A DNA stretch of 64,000 bases from Humulus lupulus (GCF_963169125.1 NC_084794.1:158857858-158921857), one strand, 5' to 3'. Counted from the first letter of the stretch, positions 11,148 to 22,372 are shown. The notes: generated from the letters alone by a model not told the origin. Numbers and translations: made by a program.

Positions 11148-11932
11148 CCAGCTGCTTGTGATCTTGAAACCTGGCTTCCCGAAGGTTGGGGAGCTCTGTG
11201 TTCTCGAACAACCTCCCTCTCATTCTTCTGGCTGGGTTTGGCTTGATGGTTTCCATCCCCACTGCCACTGCGAGATGCCCTCTATGGTGCAAGTCGTGGG
11301 GCCTCTCGGGCTGGTGAGGGGTGTCTTATAAGAGATGGTGGATATCTTATGGGAGACGGTGGCTGCCTCCCATTGTTGGGCCTAGACGGTCAATAATTGA
11401 ACCAGACAGGCTCCGGGTTCCTTACTGTCTCAGGATTCGGATTTCGAGCTATTGGAGGAGTTCTGTTATTCCCAGTCCCCGTTGACAGCTCTGCAGTCGG
11501 GTTGTCGGTAGCCTTAGCCTGAGTGTTTCTCCCGGGCCTCACCTGAGCCTGCCGGGTCCCTTGCTCAGCCCTCCTAGTAGCCATGCTTCCTCGGGGACGT
11601 CCTCTAGGTCTTCGAGGTGATGCCTGGTCCTCAGCAGCCTGTTTAGCTAGTTCTTCATTACACCTTGTCGCTTCTGAAAATTGTTTTCGCAGTTGTCGAT
11701 TCTCCAGTTCCACAATAGGAACATATCTTTCTGGATTATAGTAGAGATCCTCATCAAGCCTGGGAGCCGGTGGCCCCTGGGAATCGGATGAATCACTTCT
11801 CTCTTCAGGGCCTGGGTCAGCCATGGGCTGCTTTCCAGGCCGACGAGGGTTGTCTTCAGTTTGAGGATTTTGTTCCTCTGGTATTTGGGGCAATGGTTGC
11901 GTACCTGTGCTTGGGTTGTTCGTGGCGGTCAT
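11148..11932 (-). pseudogene. gag N-terminal part of family R
   Basis: Minus-strand open frame at 11390-11932 starting MTATNNPSTGTQ. It is low-complexity, rich in Pro, Gln, Arg and acidic residues, with a coiled segment (VELENRQLRKQFSEATRCNEELAKQ) and a basic RPRGRPRG stretch. This is the usual N-terminal half of Tat/Retand gag. The frame stops at 11390. The stretch to 11148 is more gag-like sequence in other frames. The capsid part continues at 6422 beyond NA1. It lies about 70 bp downstream of the 5' LTR, a normal leader length for the group. Confidence 0.7.
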
Positions 11933-11979
11933 TGATAATTCAGTAGGTTTCTGATTACATAGTCTAACGTCTTGCTTAA

Positions 11980-12002
11980 CGTTCTTAATTAAAGCACCAA
12001 AC
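11980..12002 (-). other. Primer-site region of the family R element
   Basis: Directly next to the 5' LTR the minus strand reads GTTTGGTGCTTTAATTAAG. By position this is the PBS; it resembles the TTTGGCGCC-type sites of Tat elements but has decayed. The tRNA cannot be assigned. Confidence 0.45.
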
Positions 12003-12838
12003 TGTTGACACCTTTTTTCGTCAACTTAGAAAAGAAGAGCAGTATACACAAAATTAGGAAAATCGATAAAATCCAACGATATTTTACGTGGTTCAGTAGT
12101 TCCACGAGTCAATATTATTGAATGATGGAATTCTCTCAAAGCTTTTAGAAAGCAATTTTCGCAGTGTATTCCCAGTACCAATTTCAGCGTCTCTACAAAT
12201 GAATTTCTCTAGTCTATTTATAGGCTGGTTTACAAAATATATTCTCCCTTATTTCGGGAAGTTATATAATTAAAATTTCAAATAAATACAAATAAATGCA
12301 TTAATTACATAATATCCAATGATAATCAAGATTCGTTATCAGATTACAACAAATCCTAGGGAAATAGGGAATCTCCAATAGTAATCGTATATAAACTCGA
12401 TTATTGATCTCGCGACTACTGATCTCGAACATTTAACTTACATACTTTCGAGATCAACCTCATGAGCTTGTCATTTTGATTATCCTCATCCTTAGCAAGT
12501 AACTTTATCGAGATCATTATCTTCGAGCTCGCAATGTCCAGGCTCGAACCTTCCTGGCTGATACTTAATCCCTAATACAAACAAATCAGGAATTTATACA
12601 AGTGTTGAACCCTTGTAGTTGTAGCTTCAAGCTTGATTTTTAACCTCGAAACATGTTTGAGATCACACGTAGTTTCGAGCTTACCAATTCCATCGTTGTC
12701 ATCTTAATACCGAGCGAGACTGTCAAACCCAATTCGCATAATTGTTGATGACGTGGCACACTTGCTTATTTCGAGCTTACATTTTACGAGCCTGGCTTTT
12801 GAGACCATAATTTCTATTCTCAAAATTTAGGTGTAACA
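12003..12838 (-). repeat. 5' LTR of the family R element
   Basis: 836 bp; on the minus strand it runs TGTTACACC to GGTGTCAACA, with 9-bp imperfect inverted ends. A TATA box CCTATAAATAG is visible on the minus strand near 12213-12223. The sequence is AT-rich with repeated GAGCTCGA-like motifs. Confidence 0.8.
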
Positions 12839-12842
12839 ATGA

Positions 12843-13318
12843 TGTTGATGGTGAGAACTCGTCAACGAAACTAGATTGGAAAACTAAAAGTCTAAAAAGA
12901 AAACGATGAACTTAGAAATAACTTATAGAATTTGGAGAAAAATTGCATAGTAAAAATGGAGAAAAAAGTTTGTATTACATAATAGAGTCTAATTACAATG
13001 GATTTTCCAACCCCTTCAATGATGAAGTGAAGTCTTATTCATAGGTGAACCCTATTGGATTTTAATACAAAGTAGTGGCAAGGGGAAAAAATGATACCCT
13101 CACATGATGCACGTGATAGTGGTCCAGATAGTAGTGGTGTTTGAGGAGTGGTGGTCGGCTTTGACCCATTTCAGGGTTATACTAGTAGTGGTTCCACTAT
13201 GTACTATTCTTGTACTACCACTTCTTGTCCTGCGTGGGTGTTATGTTTGTACTCTGATCGAATATAGAGTGGTACGAACCTGACCCCATGTACCTTGTTC
13301 TTGGGCATCCTCCTCCTC
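12843..13318 (-). repeat. Second family R-type LTR piece, minus orientation
   Basis: Starts TGTTGATGGTGAGAACTCGTC on the plus strand, the reverse complement of the LTR end at about 19834-19856. Both share the GTGGTAGTACAAGAAT block and a TATA-like segment, so they are diverged copies of one LTR. It is cut at 13318 by the family T element. Confidence 0.65.
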
Positions 13319-15487
13319 TGTAACGCCCTGGATAGCCAAGACCGTTACACTGTGTGTTTATAAAGTGCTAGACTTGCTAAGTAAGTCATTAGTACAAAAT
13401 CGTATTACTGAAACTGTAAAGGAACTAGGGTTAAAAGCGTTTTGGTCTCAAAAGTCACGTTTTCATTAAGAAACATTGTTTATGTACACGGGATCCCAAA
13501 AATAACAGTTTAAAGGCCATTTACAAAAGTTACAAGGTTTAAATACATTAACCAGCCATACTAAGGCAAAACGAGCAGTTAGGTAATCCCTGTCCTGACT
13601 CACTCCTCGACCATGGTGATCGAACAGCTGGCTAAGTACATTCCACCTCGGAGCTCTCCACCTCAGGCTTGGTCCAGTTTACCCTTGCTTTTACCTGCAC
13701 CACGTAGCACCCTCCAAGGCCCAGCAAGATAACACAACAACAACAGAGCATGAACAATTAACAAACAAATCAATAACTCATATTGCATTTCATAAAACTC
13801 AGATATATCATCAGTCAGTATAACCAAGTATTCCACATACTAAGCATTTCAATTCATATCATTCACAATTCACAAATGATAACCAGGGCTAGCGCCCTCG
13901 GGCTGCTCCCTCTGTTATCCCGTTGTTCCTGGCTCCCAGTGGCCATTTCGCGCCCTGTGCGCTAAAATCACATACGGTACTCTTAGACCGTTTTCACATG
14001 TCCCATGGCATGATACCAACATTGACACGATATAACTTTCGGGAGCACTTAGTCCCATCACAATCTCACAACCGGGTGCAGTTCTCTTACCTTTCAATTC
14101 ACTGATTTCCGATGCCACGAAGCCACGAGCACGGTCCTCTACCCCGAGCCTCTCCAAAGTCCTAATCACAACACAAACGAAACATCCTTTGTCACTAATC
14201 AATCCAAAGCTACCTCCCCGAAACCAATCCCATACTCTCGGAACCCCCAAATCCCTACAACAATGCATCGAAGACATTCCCCGAACCCCCGGAGCAAAGG
14301 CTTAAAATTGCAAATTCTAACATCCTGAAATTGGCCTAGCGCCGCGGCGCCCAGGAAGTCAGAGACCCCATCATGCCCAGAAACAGCCTTGCGCCACGGT
14401 GCGCTAGAACAGCGCCGCGGCGCTCCTTCGCGAGCCCAGAATTTTGGGTTTTTCCCCTGCGTTTTCCCCGAACCCAAATCACTCCAAATCATCCCAACTT
14501 CATACCCAAACCCCAAAACTTATTTAAAACCCCACATATACCAACCAACAACCTATAAACACTATAATCCAGCTCAACTACACACTCACCCACAGAATTC
14601 ACACTTAAATTCAGACTCTAACACTTAAGCTAAAACTTGAGAGAAGTACAAACCAGTCCTCTAAATCCTTAAACCATAATAGCTACGAAATTGCAAACAT
14701 ACTTAATACCCTTACCTCAATCAGAAATTCGACTTGAGCTTCCTCCAATCCAAGCTTGAGCTAGATTCCACCTTAACAAACCAGCTGAATTCCATGCAAG
14801 ACAAACCATGGCTATCTCTCAATTCTTTCAAAAACCAAATTAAGAACTTAACAAAACAGGGACCAATTCCTTACCTCAGTATAAACCTTGATATATGCTT
14901 GATTCCACACCCTTAAGCCCTTCACTAGCCTCAAAGAACTCAGTTCAGCTCCTCTTCCACTTTGCCTTCTAGGTTCTTGATTCTCCCTTTCCTTCTTGAT
15001 CTTTCTAGCCTTCCAAGTCTTAACTTCAGTTATACTTAGCATAAAAGAATCGTACATATCCTTTTCCCTCAGCCAAAGACATCTATACCACTGCCAAAAG
15101 ACATTTTTAGCCTCCCTCAAATATCCTTTTCTAACTAAACCTCAAGGGTACACTTGTCTTTTACCTACTTTACAGTTTTACCACTTATCCAACAAAACCT
15201 GTTACTCTCTACGGTTACTAACAGTTACACAAGTTGCCAAATCACCAGTTACCATTATCTAGCTTTCTAGGACCGTCTCGGCACGTGCGTCACATTGATA
15301 CCACCACACCCACGTGGTACGAATCACATATCATAATTATCACATAACGTAATACACATAATCACATAACATGCTTAAAATCATATTCATGCATCTAAAT
15401 CATTAAAATCACACATAATTCCCATTATGCCCTCCAGGCACACTAATCAAGGTCTTTAAACCTTATTAGTGAATTTGGGTCGTTACA
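13319..15487 (-). repeat. 3' LTR of the family T element
   Basis: 2169 bp; minus-strand start TGTAACGACCCAAATTC, end GGGCGTTACA. Directly preceded on the minus strand by the PPT. ORFs inside (for example 13915-14277, 14199-14516) have no domain and are treated as chance. Confidence 0.88.
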
Positions 15488-15503
15488 ACTATCCCCTCCT
15501 AAT
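15488..15503 (-). other. Polypurine tract of the family T element
   Basis: Minus strand ATTAGGAGGGGATAGT abuts the LTR start TGTAACGACC. Confidence 0.8.
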
Positions 15504-15523
15504 GAGAATTTCGTCCTCGAAAT

Positions 15524-16720
15524 TTACCTGAACAACCCCGGGTACTGATCTCGCATAGCTGTCTCAAGCTCCCAGGTCGCCTCTTCGACCTTACTGTTAC
15601 TCCACAGCACTTTAACCAAAGGAATTGTCTTATTTCGCAACACCTTATCTTTTCGGTCCAAGACCTGAACTGGTTGCTCTTCATAAGCCAAATCTGCCTG
15701 TAACTCCAGATCTTCATGCCTCAACACATGAGTCACATCTGAGACATACTTCCGGAGCATGGAGACATGGAATACGTCATGAACTCCAGACAACGATGGC
15801 GGCAAAGCTAATCTGTACGCCACCTGACCAATCCTTTCCAAGGATCTCGAATGGTCCAATGAATCTAGGGCTTAGCTTGCCCAAACCTCCTCACCCCTCG
15901 CAGAGGTGAAACTCGAAGAAAGACGTGGTCACCAACCTGAAACTCCACGTCTCTACGCTTTAGGATCAGCGTAGCTCTTCTGCCTACTCTGAGACGCGAG
16001 CATCCTAGCCCGGATCTTCTCTAAGGCCTCACTTGTCTTCTGAACCATATCTGGCCCCAAGTATCTCCTCTCACCCATCTCATCCCAATGAATGGGTGAT
16101 CTGCACTTTCTCCCATATAGCATCTCATAGGGAGCCACTCCGATCGTTGACTGATAACTATTATTGTACGAGAATTCAATCAACGGAAGGTACTTACTCC
16201 ATGAACCCTCAAAATCAATCACACAAGCTCTGAGCATATCCTCCAACACCTGGATCGTCCTCTCAGACTGTCCATCAGTCTGAGGATAGAAAGCTGTACT
16301 GAATTTCAACTGAGTCCCCAGAGCTTTCTGCAAACCACCCCAAAACTTGGAAGTGAAAATAGGATCCCGGTCTGACACTATAGACTTAGGAACCCCATGG
16401 AGACGTACGATCTCCCTCACATACAGCTCTGCATACTGATCCACAGTATATGTCGACCTCACTGGAAGGAAATGGGCTGACTTGGTGTATCTATCCACTA
16501 TCACCCATACTGAGTCATGAAGTCCCACTGTCCTGGGTAAACCTCCCACAATGTCCATGGTAATGTCCTCCCATTTCCACTCAGGAATACCCAGTGGCTG
16601 AAGCAACCCCGCTGGTCGCTGATGCTCAGCCTTCACCTGCTGACAGGTCAAACATCTGGCAACGTACTCTACCACATCCTTCTTCATCCCGAGCCACCAA
16701 TACAAAGTCCGTAAATCCTA
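15524..16720 (-). pseudogene. Integrase with C-terminal chromodomain, family T
   Basis: Integrase that would insert element DNA, with a chromodomain thought to guide it to heterochromatin. Visible in order: zinc finger (YWWLGMKKDVVEYVARCLTC), catalytic core with Asp in VIVDRYTKSAHF and SDRDPIF, DDE Glu in TDGQSERTIQVLEDML, GPY/F-like region, FHVSMLRKYVSD, and chromodomain end KVLWSNSKVEEATWELE. Defects: TAG at 16718-16720 just before the finger, and two compensating frameshifts between 15860 and 15952 (the frame returns by 15859). The stop at 15524-15526 after YPGLFR is the natural end, 36 bases from the LTR. Confidence 0.88.
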
Positions 16721-16914
16721 ATACATCTTTGTGGTACCCGGATGAAGCGAGTACGGCGTCGTATGGGACTCGTCTAGTATCTCTCGTCTGATCCCCTCAT
16801 CATCTGGAACACAAATCCGTCCCTGATACCGAAGTAAACCAACCTCTGAAACAGAATAGTCCTAAGCTATTCCTGCTAAGACATCCTCTCTAACCCTCTG
16901 TAACTGAGCGTCTG

Positions 16915-18042
16915 TCAACTGGCCCTCTCTGACCGCTCTAGTAGGGTCGACTGTAGAGTAATATTAGCCAACCGACCCACGACCAACTCTATCCTTGCTC
17001 TAATCATCTCATCACCTAATTCTCTCGAGATCTGAACAACATTATATAACTGACTTGGACCTCTGCGACTCAATGAATCAGCCACCACATTAGCTTTCCC
17101 TGGGTGGTAGAGAATATCACAATCATAATCCTTTACCAGCTCCAGCCAACGTCTCTGTCTCATATTCAGGTCCTTCTGTGTAAAGAAATACTTTAGACTC
17201 TTATGGTCAGTGTACACTTCGCACTTCTCCCCATAAAGATAATGCCGCCAAATCTTCAAGGCAAAAACCACTGTTGCGAGCTCTAGGTCATGAGTAGGAT
17301 ACCGCTGCTCATACTCCTTCAGCTGTCGTGATGCATAAGTTATAACCTTCTCATTCTGCATCAGCACACAGCCTAAACCCAACCTCGATGCATCGCAATA
17401 AACAACAAACTTCCCTTCTCCTGAAGGAAGACTCAGCACTGGCGCTGTAATAAGTCGTCGCTTCAATTCTTGGAAACTGTCCTCACACTTGTCTGACCAG
17501 ATAAACTTCAAATTCTTTCTTGTCAATTCTGTCATGGGTGCTGCTATCTTTGAAAAACCTTCTACGAACCGTCTGTAGTAGCCTGCCAAACCAAGAAAAC
17601 TTCGCACCTCCGAGGCGTTCCTTGGCCTCGGCCAATCTCTAACTGCCTCTATCTTAGACGGATCCACCTTAATCCCATCTGCACCTACAATATGTCCAAG
17701 GAATGTCACTTCAGGTAACCAGAACTCGCACTTCTTAAACTTAGCATACAACTGATGCTCCCTTAACCTCTTAAGAACCTGCCGAAGATGAAACTCGTGC
17801 TCTATCTCTGAACTAGAATACACCAAGATGTCGTCGATGAAGACTATAACAAACTGATCTAGAAAATCCTTGAACACCCTGTTCATTAAGTCCATAAAGG
17901 CTGCTGGGGCATTGGTCAAACCAAAAGACATGACCAAGAACTCATAATGCCCATATCGTGTCCGGAAGGCCGTCTTAGGTATGTCCTCATCCTTGATCCT
18001 CAGCTGGTGCTAACCAGATCGAAGATCAATCTTTGAGAACAT
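16915..18042 (-). pseudogene. Reverse transcriptase and RNase H, family T, truncated
   Basis: RT block [20 protein letters not shown], catalytic FIDD in [13 protein letters not shown], RNase H with Asp in [15 protein letters not shown] and the end block [13 protein letters not shown]. The open frame 16915-17937 is intact, but a TAG at 18010-18012 interrupts the upstream [12 protein letters not shown] block. At 18042 homology ends abruptly at the minisatellite, so the RT N-terminal half, protease and gag are gone. Between 16721 and 16914 lies the RNase H-integrase linker. Confidence 0.88.
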
Positions 18043-18323
18043 CGCCTCGCTGGCTCTTGTGCATGTGCGCCTCGCTGGAACCCCATGGTTGTGAGCCTCG
18101 TTGGGACCCCACACCTGTGCGCCTCGTGGACCCCCGTGCCTATGCGCCTCATGAACACATTGTGCCGATGCGCCTTGCTGGGACCTCGTGCCCATGCGAC
18201 TTGCTCGGACCCCGCTCTTGTTCACCTCGCTCACACCCGCAACTGTGCCCCTTGCTAGGACCCCACGTCTATGCGCCTTGCTGGGACCCCGCGCCTGTGC
18301 TCCTCGCGGACCCTCGTGCCTGT
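18043..18323. repeat. 26-bp minisatellite, left part
   Basis: About ten or eleven degenerate 25-28 bp units with the theme CGCCTTGCTGGGACCCCGTG CCTATG. It begins exactly where family T RT ends and is GC-rich against an AT-rich background. It resumes at 18948 after the solo LTR. Confidence 0.85.
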
Positions 18324-18947
18324 TGATACGAACCACACCAGCGATTGTGGTGAAACCCGACACCAAATATGGCAGCCACCAAGAACACACAAAATGGGAA
18401 TGAAGAACCACGACCCAATGCTTAGCCAAGCACGAACCTTGGTATGAGGAAGACGCCACAAACGGGGATGGGAATCCGTTTGATAAGTCGGATTGAACGC
18501 CACAAGGAATACCCTTGATAAGTTCGAATAGTCTCTTCAAGAACTCAAGAAGAAAACCTCTCAATTTTCATTTCATCAAAATCTGCCTTTCCCAAATGTT
18601 TACAAGGCCTAATATAGCCGAAAAATTACATCAAACAAGCCCCTTTGTCTTCCTAATGAAAACCAAAAATTAAAGACAACCCTTTGTCTTCCTAATGAAA
18701 ACCGAAATTTAAAAACAAGCCTTTTGTCTTCCTCATGAAAACCGAAAATTAAAGACAAAAGGACTCTTGGACTCACACAAGTCAAGTGTTTGACTTTTCA
18801 CAAAATAAACAAAGACTAAATAAAAAATACAAGATGACAAAATACAATAAGACTCATCAAGCTACTAAACTGAGTCTTTTGGCTCGCGCCCTCGTCACCA
18901 GACCAACTGGAACTAGACTTGGATCTTTAGTCTTGGTGTCCTCATCA
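18324..18947 (-). mobile_element. Family C solo LTR (type B) inside the minisatellite
   Basis: 624 bp, plus-strand ends TGATACG...CTCATCA, no PBS or internal region. Flanks CCTGT (18319-18323) and CTTGT (18948-18952) match at 4 of 5 bases, a slightly decayed TSD. It has about three 36-40 bp VNTR units and lacks the 104-bp segment of type A. Confidence 0.88.
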
Positions 18948-19045
18948 CTTGTGCACCTCCCAGACATTCGTGCCTGTCCGCCACATGAGGTCCTTGTACC
19001 TATGTACATCGAAAGGCCATGCACCCATATGCGCCTAGAGGTAGG
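18948..19045. repeat. 26-bp minisatellite, right part
   Basis: Three to four more units (CACCTCCCAGACATTCGTGC, CGCCACATGAGG..., CGCCTAGAGG), more diverged than the left part. Confidence 0.65.
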
Positions 19046-19856
19046 CCTATATCTTGCATCAAAGATACCCACCCCACGTGCAATGTCGAGGTGTCACACG
19101 GGTAGTCAACCACACTTTACATCCTCACAACCCTTCCTCGTATCTTATTTATTGCTTAGTAGCCCGGATCCTCCCTATGCATTCCTATGACTTGGAAACT
19201 TGGTGTAAAGCACGATGCCTTTTTGTACTCAGAGGGCGCCTCTACACTCCGCACACCCAATGAGTATAAGTTGCAAAATTGTCACCATACTTACCTAAGG
19301 ATGATAAAGGAAGGGACAATAAGTACGATCAAAATGTCTCTATATACATACGTACGGGTCACCAAGGACCAAGGCACAGACAAGGCATCCACACTAGACA
19401 AGTAGTGGTAGTACAAGAATGGTACGTGGATAAAATTCCACTACCACACTCATGACATCCGTACTCGACAAGTTGTGGTTGTACGAAATAGTACACAGTC
19501 TGGAGCATTACATGCAGGTCTCTGATTTATACTGAAAGGACCATCACCTCTCTGACACCACTAATACTTGAACCATGATCACTTGCAACCTGCAGATGCG
19601 TCGTTTCTGTCCCTATGGGACCACTATGTAGTAGGAGCCAAGTAGTGCTCACCTATAAAAGGAACCTCCCATTCCAAGGAAGGGGGTTTTAAAATCTTTG
19701 TAACACCAGACTTTTCTAAGAGAAATATACAAGCTTTCTAATTTTTTTCTCTGCAATTTTACTTATTTTTTTCTTGAAGTTTTCTTTCTATGTTTATTTT
19801 CTTATATATCTTTGAGTTTCTGACCTAACTTCGGTGACGAGTTCTCACCATCAACA
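19046..19856 (+). repeat. Family R-type LTR, plus orientation, left border unclear
   Basis: The right end CTCACCATCAACA is followed by a primer-site-like sequence, so this is the 3' side of a 5' LTR. A TATA box CTATAAAAGG lies near 19653-19662. The GTAGTGGTAGTACAAGAAT block at about 19402 recurs in the minus-strand copy at 12843-13318. I could not find the LTR start; the part before about 19350 may be other sequence. Confidence 0.6.
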
Positions 19857-20176
19857 ATTTGGCACCGTCTATGTGAAGAATAAGTGTCAAGTGTTCTTCC
19901 ATATATTTTCCATCAAAATGACAAGGCATCCAAAACACCTCCAGGATGTAAAGGTTCTTCTTGACGGAACCTGGCTGAAAGCATCTATGAGAAATCCTCT
20001 GCCACCAGAAATTGGAGGTGCACTGGAAGTGCAGGAGTTCCATGGTGAGGAAGTCTCCAGTAATACCGCCCTCTGTGGATCCTCTAGCACCACCAATTGC
20101 TCTTGGCAGGAAATTTGAGTTGTCACCTCAACCTAGGTCATCTACGGTTCCCTGCTCGGGCCAATGTGGTCTTGCC
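19857..20176 (+). pseudogene. Primer-site region and gag start of a family R-like element, truncated
   Basis: ATTTGGCACCGTCTATG follows the LTR end, the usual leader form of Tat/Ogre-type elements. A short frame starts at the ATG at 19918 (MTRHPKHLQDVKVL) and ends at a stop near 20118. It is rich in Ser, Pro and Glu, as gag N-termini of this group are, but I see no conserved capsid block, so the gag call rests on position. Homology ends at 20176 where a family C 5' LTR begins; the rest of the element is not found on the other side at 27578. Confidence 0.5.
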
Positions 20177-20480
20177 TGATGAGGACACCAAGACCCAAGT
20201 ATCAAGTCAAGTTCCAGTTGGTCCAGTGACGAGGGCACGAGCCAAGAGACTCAAGGAAGAACTTAACAGCCTAGTCCACAAAGTCCTAAAACAAGAGGAG
20301 ACCGTGGTCAACATTGAAGGAGAACAAAGACTTGTCTTACTCATCAAAGTTGACTGAGTTTAGGAGCTTCATGAGTCTTATTGTATTTGTCATTTTAATT
20401 TATTTACGTTATTGTTGTTATTTGGTCTTTCTTTATTTTGTGAAAAGTCAAACATTTGACTTGTGTGATTCCAATAGTCC

Positions 20481-20598
20481 TTTTGTCTTTAATTTCGGTT
20501 TTCATTAGGAAGACAAAAGGCTTGTTTTTAATTTCGGTTTTCATTAGGAAGACAAAGGGTTGTCTTTAAATTTCAGTTTTCATTAGGAAGACCAAGGG
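20481..20598 (+). repeat. Promoter-proximal VNTR in the 5' LTR
   Basis: Three units of 39-40 bp, each with TTTTCATTAGGAAGACAAAG, ending about 26 bp before the TATA box. The 3' LTR (27181-27260) has two. Confidence 0.85.
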
Positions 20599-20623
20599 TC
20601 TTGTTTTCATGTAATTTTCGTCC

Positions 20624-20631
20624 TTATAAGG
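20624..20631 (+). promoter_or_regulatory. TATA box of the family C 5' LTR
   Basis: TTATAAGG in the context TCGTCCTTATAAGGACTGCC. The same position in other copies reads CTATATTAGG or, on the minus strand, CTATATAAGG. Confidence 0.6.
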
Positions 20632-20916
20632 ACTGCCAAAACAATGTGAAAGGGCAGATTATGTTGAATGAAATGGTGAGTTTATTTCTTCTTGAGTTCT
20701 TGAAGAAACTTTTGAACTTATCAAGGAGATTCCTTGTGGCGTTCATCCTGACTTATCAAACGGATTCCATCCCCGTTTGTGGCATCTTCCTCATACCAAG
20801 GTTCGTGCTTGGCTAAGCATTGGGTCGCGGTTCCATTCCAATCTCGTATGTTCTTGGTGGATGTTCCATATTTGGTGTCGGGTTTCGTCACACTTGTTGG
20901 CGTGGTTCGTATCAGT

Positions 20917-20928
20917 TGGTATCAGAGC
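20917..20928 (+). other. Primer binding site (Met-tRNA type)
   Basis: TGGTATCAGAGC starts two bases after the 5' LTR end, matching the complement of the plant initiator Met-tRNA 3' end. Confidence 0.93.
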
Positions 20929-22372
20929 TTAGGATCATTCGGTTTGGCCTATCCTGTTTTTTTATTATTATTCTTTCATTTGTGTTTCTATTCTATTCAT
21001 ATTTCAATTTTAGGGTTTCTGAAATAAAAAAAAAAAAAATCTATCTATTCGTGTTCTTGATTTTCTTAGTCTTTGTTCTTGTTTTCCTTCTAAAAATTCG
21101 AAACCATTATAGTTAATCTCTTTATTCCAGATTGTTTCTTTGTTCAAATCGTGTTCTTATTTCCTTGTTTACATTAGTTCTTTGTGAAATCCCTTGAAAC
21201 CCGAAACTAATCAACTGAAATTGTTATTGAGTTTGGGAAAATCCTTGTTTCCTTTGTGAAAATCTGAGATTGTTATTGAGTCAATTGTTTACTTTGTGAT
21301 AGTGCCACGGATTGATTGGTCCTTTTCTATTTTGGGCTGTTATTTTTGGGAATATTTGTTCTCTGTTATTGGGAGTGTACCACCGATTGTTATAGTGCCA
21401 CTGATTGAAATTTTGTTTCTCTTTATTTGGGAGAAATTCGAAATTGTTATAGTGCTACAAGTCTATTTGGGTTTTCTGAAATTGGGATTGAGGTTCTCTT
21501 ATTCTTATTGTGAAATCTGAAATTGGGATTGAGATTCTCTTATTCTTATTGTGAAATCTGAAATTGGGATTGAGTTTCTCTTGTTCTTATTGTAAAATCT
21601 GAAATTGGGTTTGAGATTTCTCTTGTTCTTACGGTGAAATCTGAGTTGGGCTTGAGTTTCTCTTATTCTTATTGTTAAATCCGAATTTTGCCTTGGGTTT
21701 CTCATGTTCTTGTTATGAAATCCGAAATTGGTATTGATAATTCCCTTGTTTCAATTGTGTCCCTGGTTTCAATTGGTTCCTTTATTTGTTGTGGAATCCG
21801 AGACTGTTATAGTGCCACAAATTAGTTTGGTTTTGATCTTATTGGTTGAATCACAGATTAGATTTTGGGAATAATCGTTTTCTGTTATTGGGATTGTTCT
21901 TGAATCTGTTATAGTACCACAGTTTGCTTGGTTTCCGGATTGGTTCTTTGGTGTTCTTAATTTCAACGGGATCCGAACTCAAAAAAAAAAAAAAAAAGTC
22001 TGGAAACCCTTCTTAAAATTTTTTGTTATATTCTTGTTTCCCATAGTCTAGAGGCCCTTTTGCCAAAACCCCACACAAGTGTTACAAAAATCACCATTTT
22101 TCGCCACTTTTTCATCGGTTTTCGTTTGATTTGTCTGGTAGAATTGGCTGCTTGAACCTCCATATCACCGTTTCATTAGTTTTCAAAGAGCTTAAAGAAG
22201 AAAATAGAGTGGAAAAAGGCAGAGGTGTGAGCTTATTTGAGGGTAAAATCCATCATTGAGTGCAAACACGAGTGTACTTGAGTGACCATTTTCTTTGAGT
22301 GAAACACGTGAGGGAGTGCAGTGAGGTCCTTTCTACATTTGTCTAACCTTATTGTTTTGCAGATTCTCCATC
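20929..22372 (+). other. 5' leader with tandem repeats
   Basis: 1.4 kb without a supportable ORF. Tandem repeats occupy 21475-21736. Just before the gag ATG, CTAACCTTATTGTTTTGCAG (22342-22361) looks like an intron branch site, pyrimidine tract and AG acceptor. Confidence 0.7.
21475..21736 (+). repeat. 39-40 bp leader tandem repeat
   Basis: Six to seven units of the type GAAATCTGAAATTGGGATTG AG plus TTCTCTTATTCTTATTGT. Related but shorter arrays occur in the leaders of NA3 (about 42700-42900) and NA2. Confidence 0.8.

Larger units (their letters stand above)
1..12838 (-). mobile_element. Family R (Tat/Retand-like Ty3/gypsy) element, 5' LTR and most of internal region
   Basis: A degraded LTR retrotransposon on the minus strand that continues past the left edge. 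Reading leftward from its 5' LTR (12003-12838) come gag (11932 to about 2815, in pieces), protease (about 2810-2205), RT and RNase H (2195-1000), a second archaeal-type RNase H (about 960-640) and the integrase zinc finger (about 245-1). The order and the extra RNase H are typical of the Tat/Retand group. Many stops and frameshifts make it inactive. Two later insertions split gag: a family T solo LTR (3710-5616) and the pol-less family C element NA1 (6428-11142). Its 3' LTR is outside the window, so its own TSD cannot be checked. Confidence 0.85.
13319..18042 (-). mobile_element. Family T (Tekay/Del-like chromovirus) element, 5'-truncated
   Basis: Minus-strand element with a 3' LTR (13319-15487), PPT and pol running right to left: RT-RNase H (16915-18042), integrase and chromodomain (15524-16720). 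It breaks off at 18042 within RT; gag, protease and the 5' LTR are missing and a minisatellite follows. This copy fixes the LTR ends and orientation of family T for the whole window. No TSD can be tested. Confidence 0.88.
20177..20914 (+). repeat. 5' LTR, type A (long tail)
   Basis: 738 bp. It contains a 104-bp segment (about 20251-20354) absent from type B LTRs, three 39-40 bp VNTR units (20481-20598) and a TTATAAGG TATA box at 20624-20631. The 3' LTR is 679 bp, mainly because it has one unit fewer. Confidence 0.92.

Noticed and set aside
14199..14516. Overlapping ORFs at 13915-14628
   Set aside because: They lie inside a family T LTR, differ between LTR copies and show no domain.
18043..18323. 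CRISPR-like regular array
   Set aside because: Units are contiguous with no unique spacers, and the window is plant DNA; it is a tandem minisatellite.
13319..20176. Large inverted duplication because family R LTR pieces at 12843 and 19046 face each other
   Set aside because: The two pieces are too diverged and what lies between is a T element and a minisatellite, so two independent insertions are simpler.
20917..20934. Possible tRNA gene near TGGTATCAGAGC
   Set aside because: Only the complement of the tRNA 3' end is present, at the position of a primer binding site; no cloverleaf.
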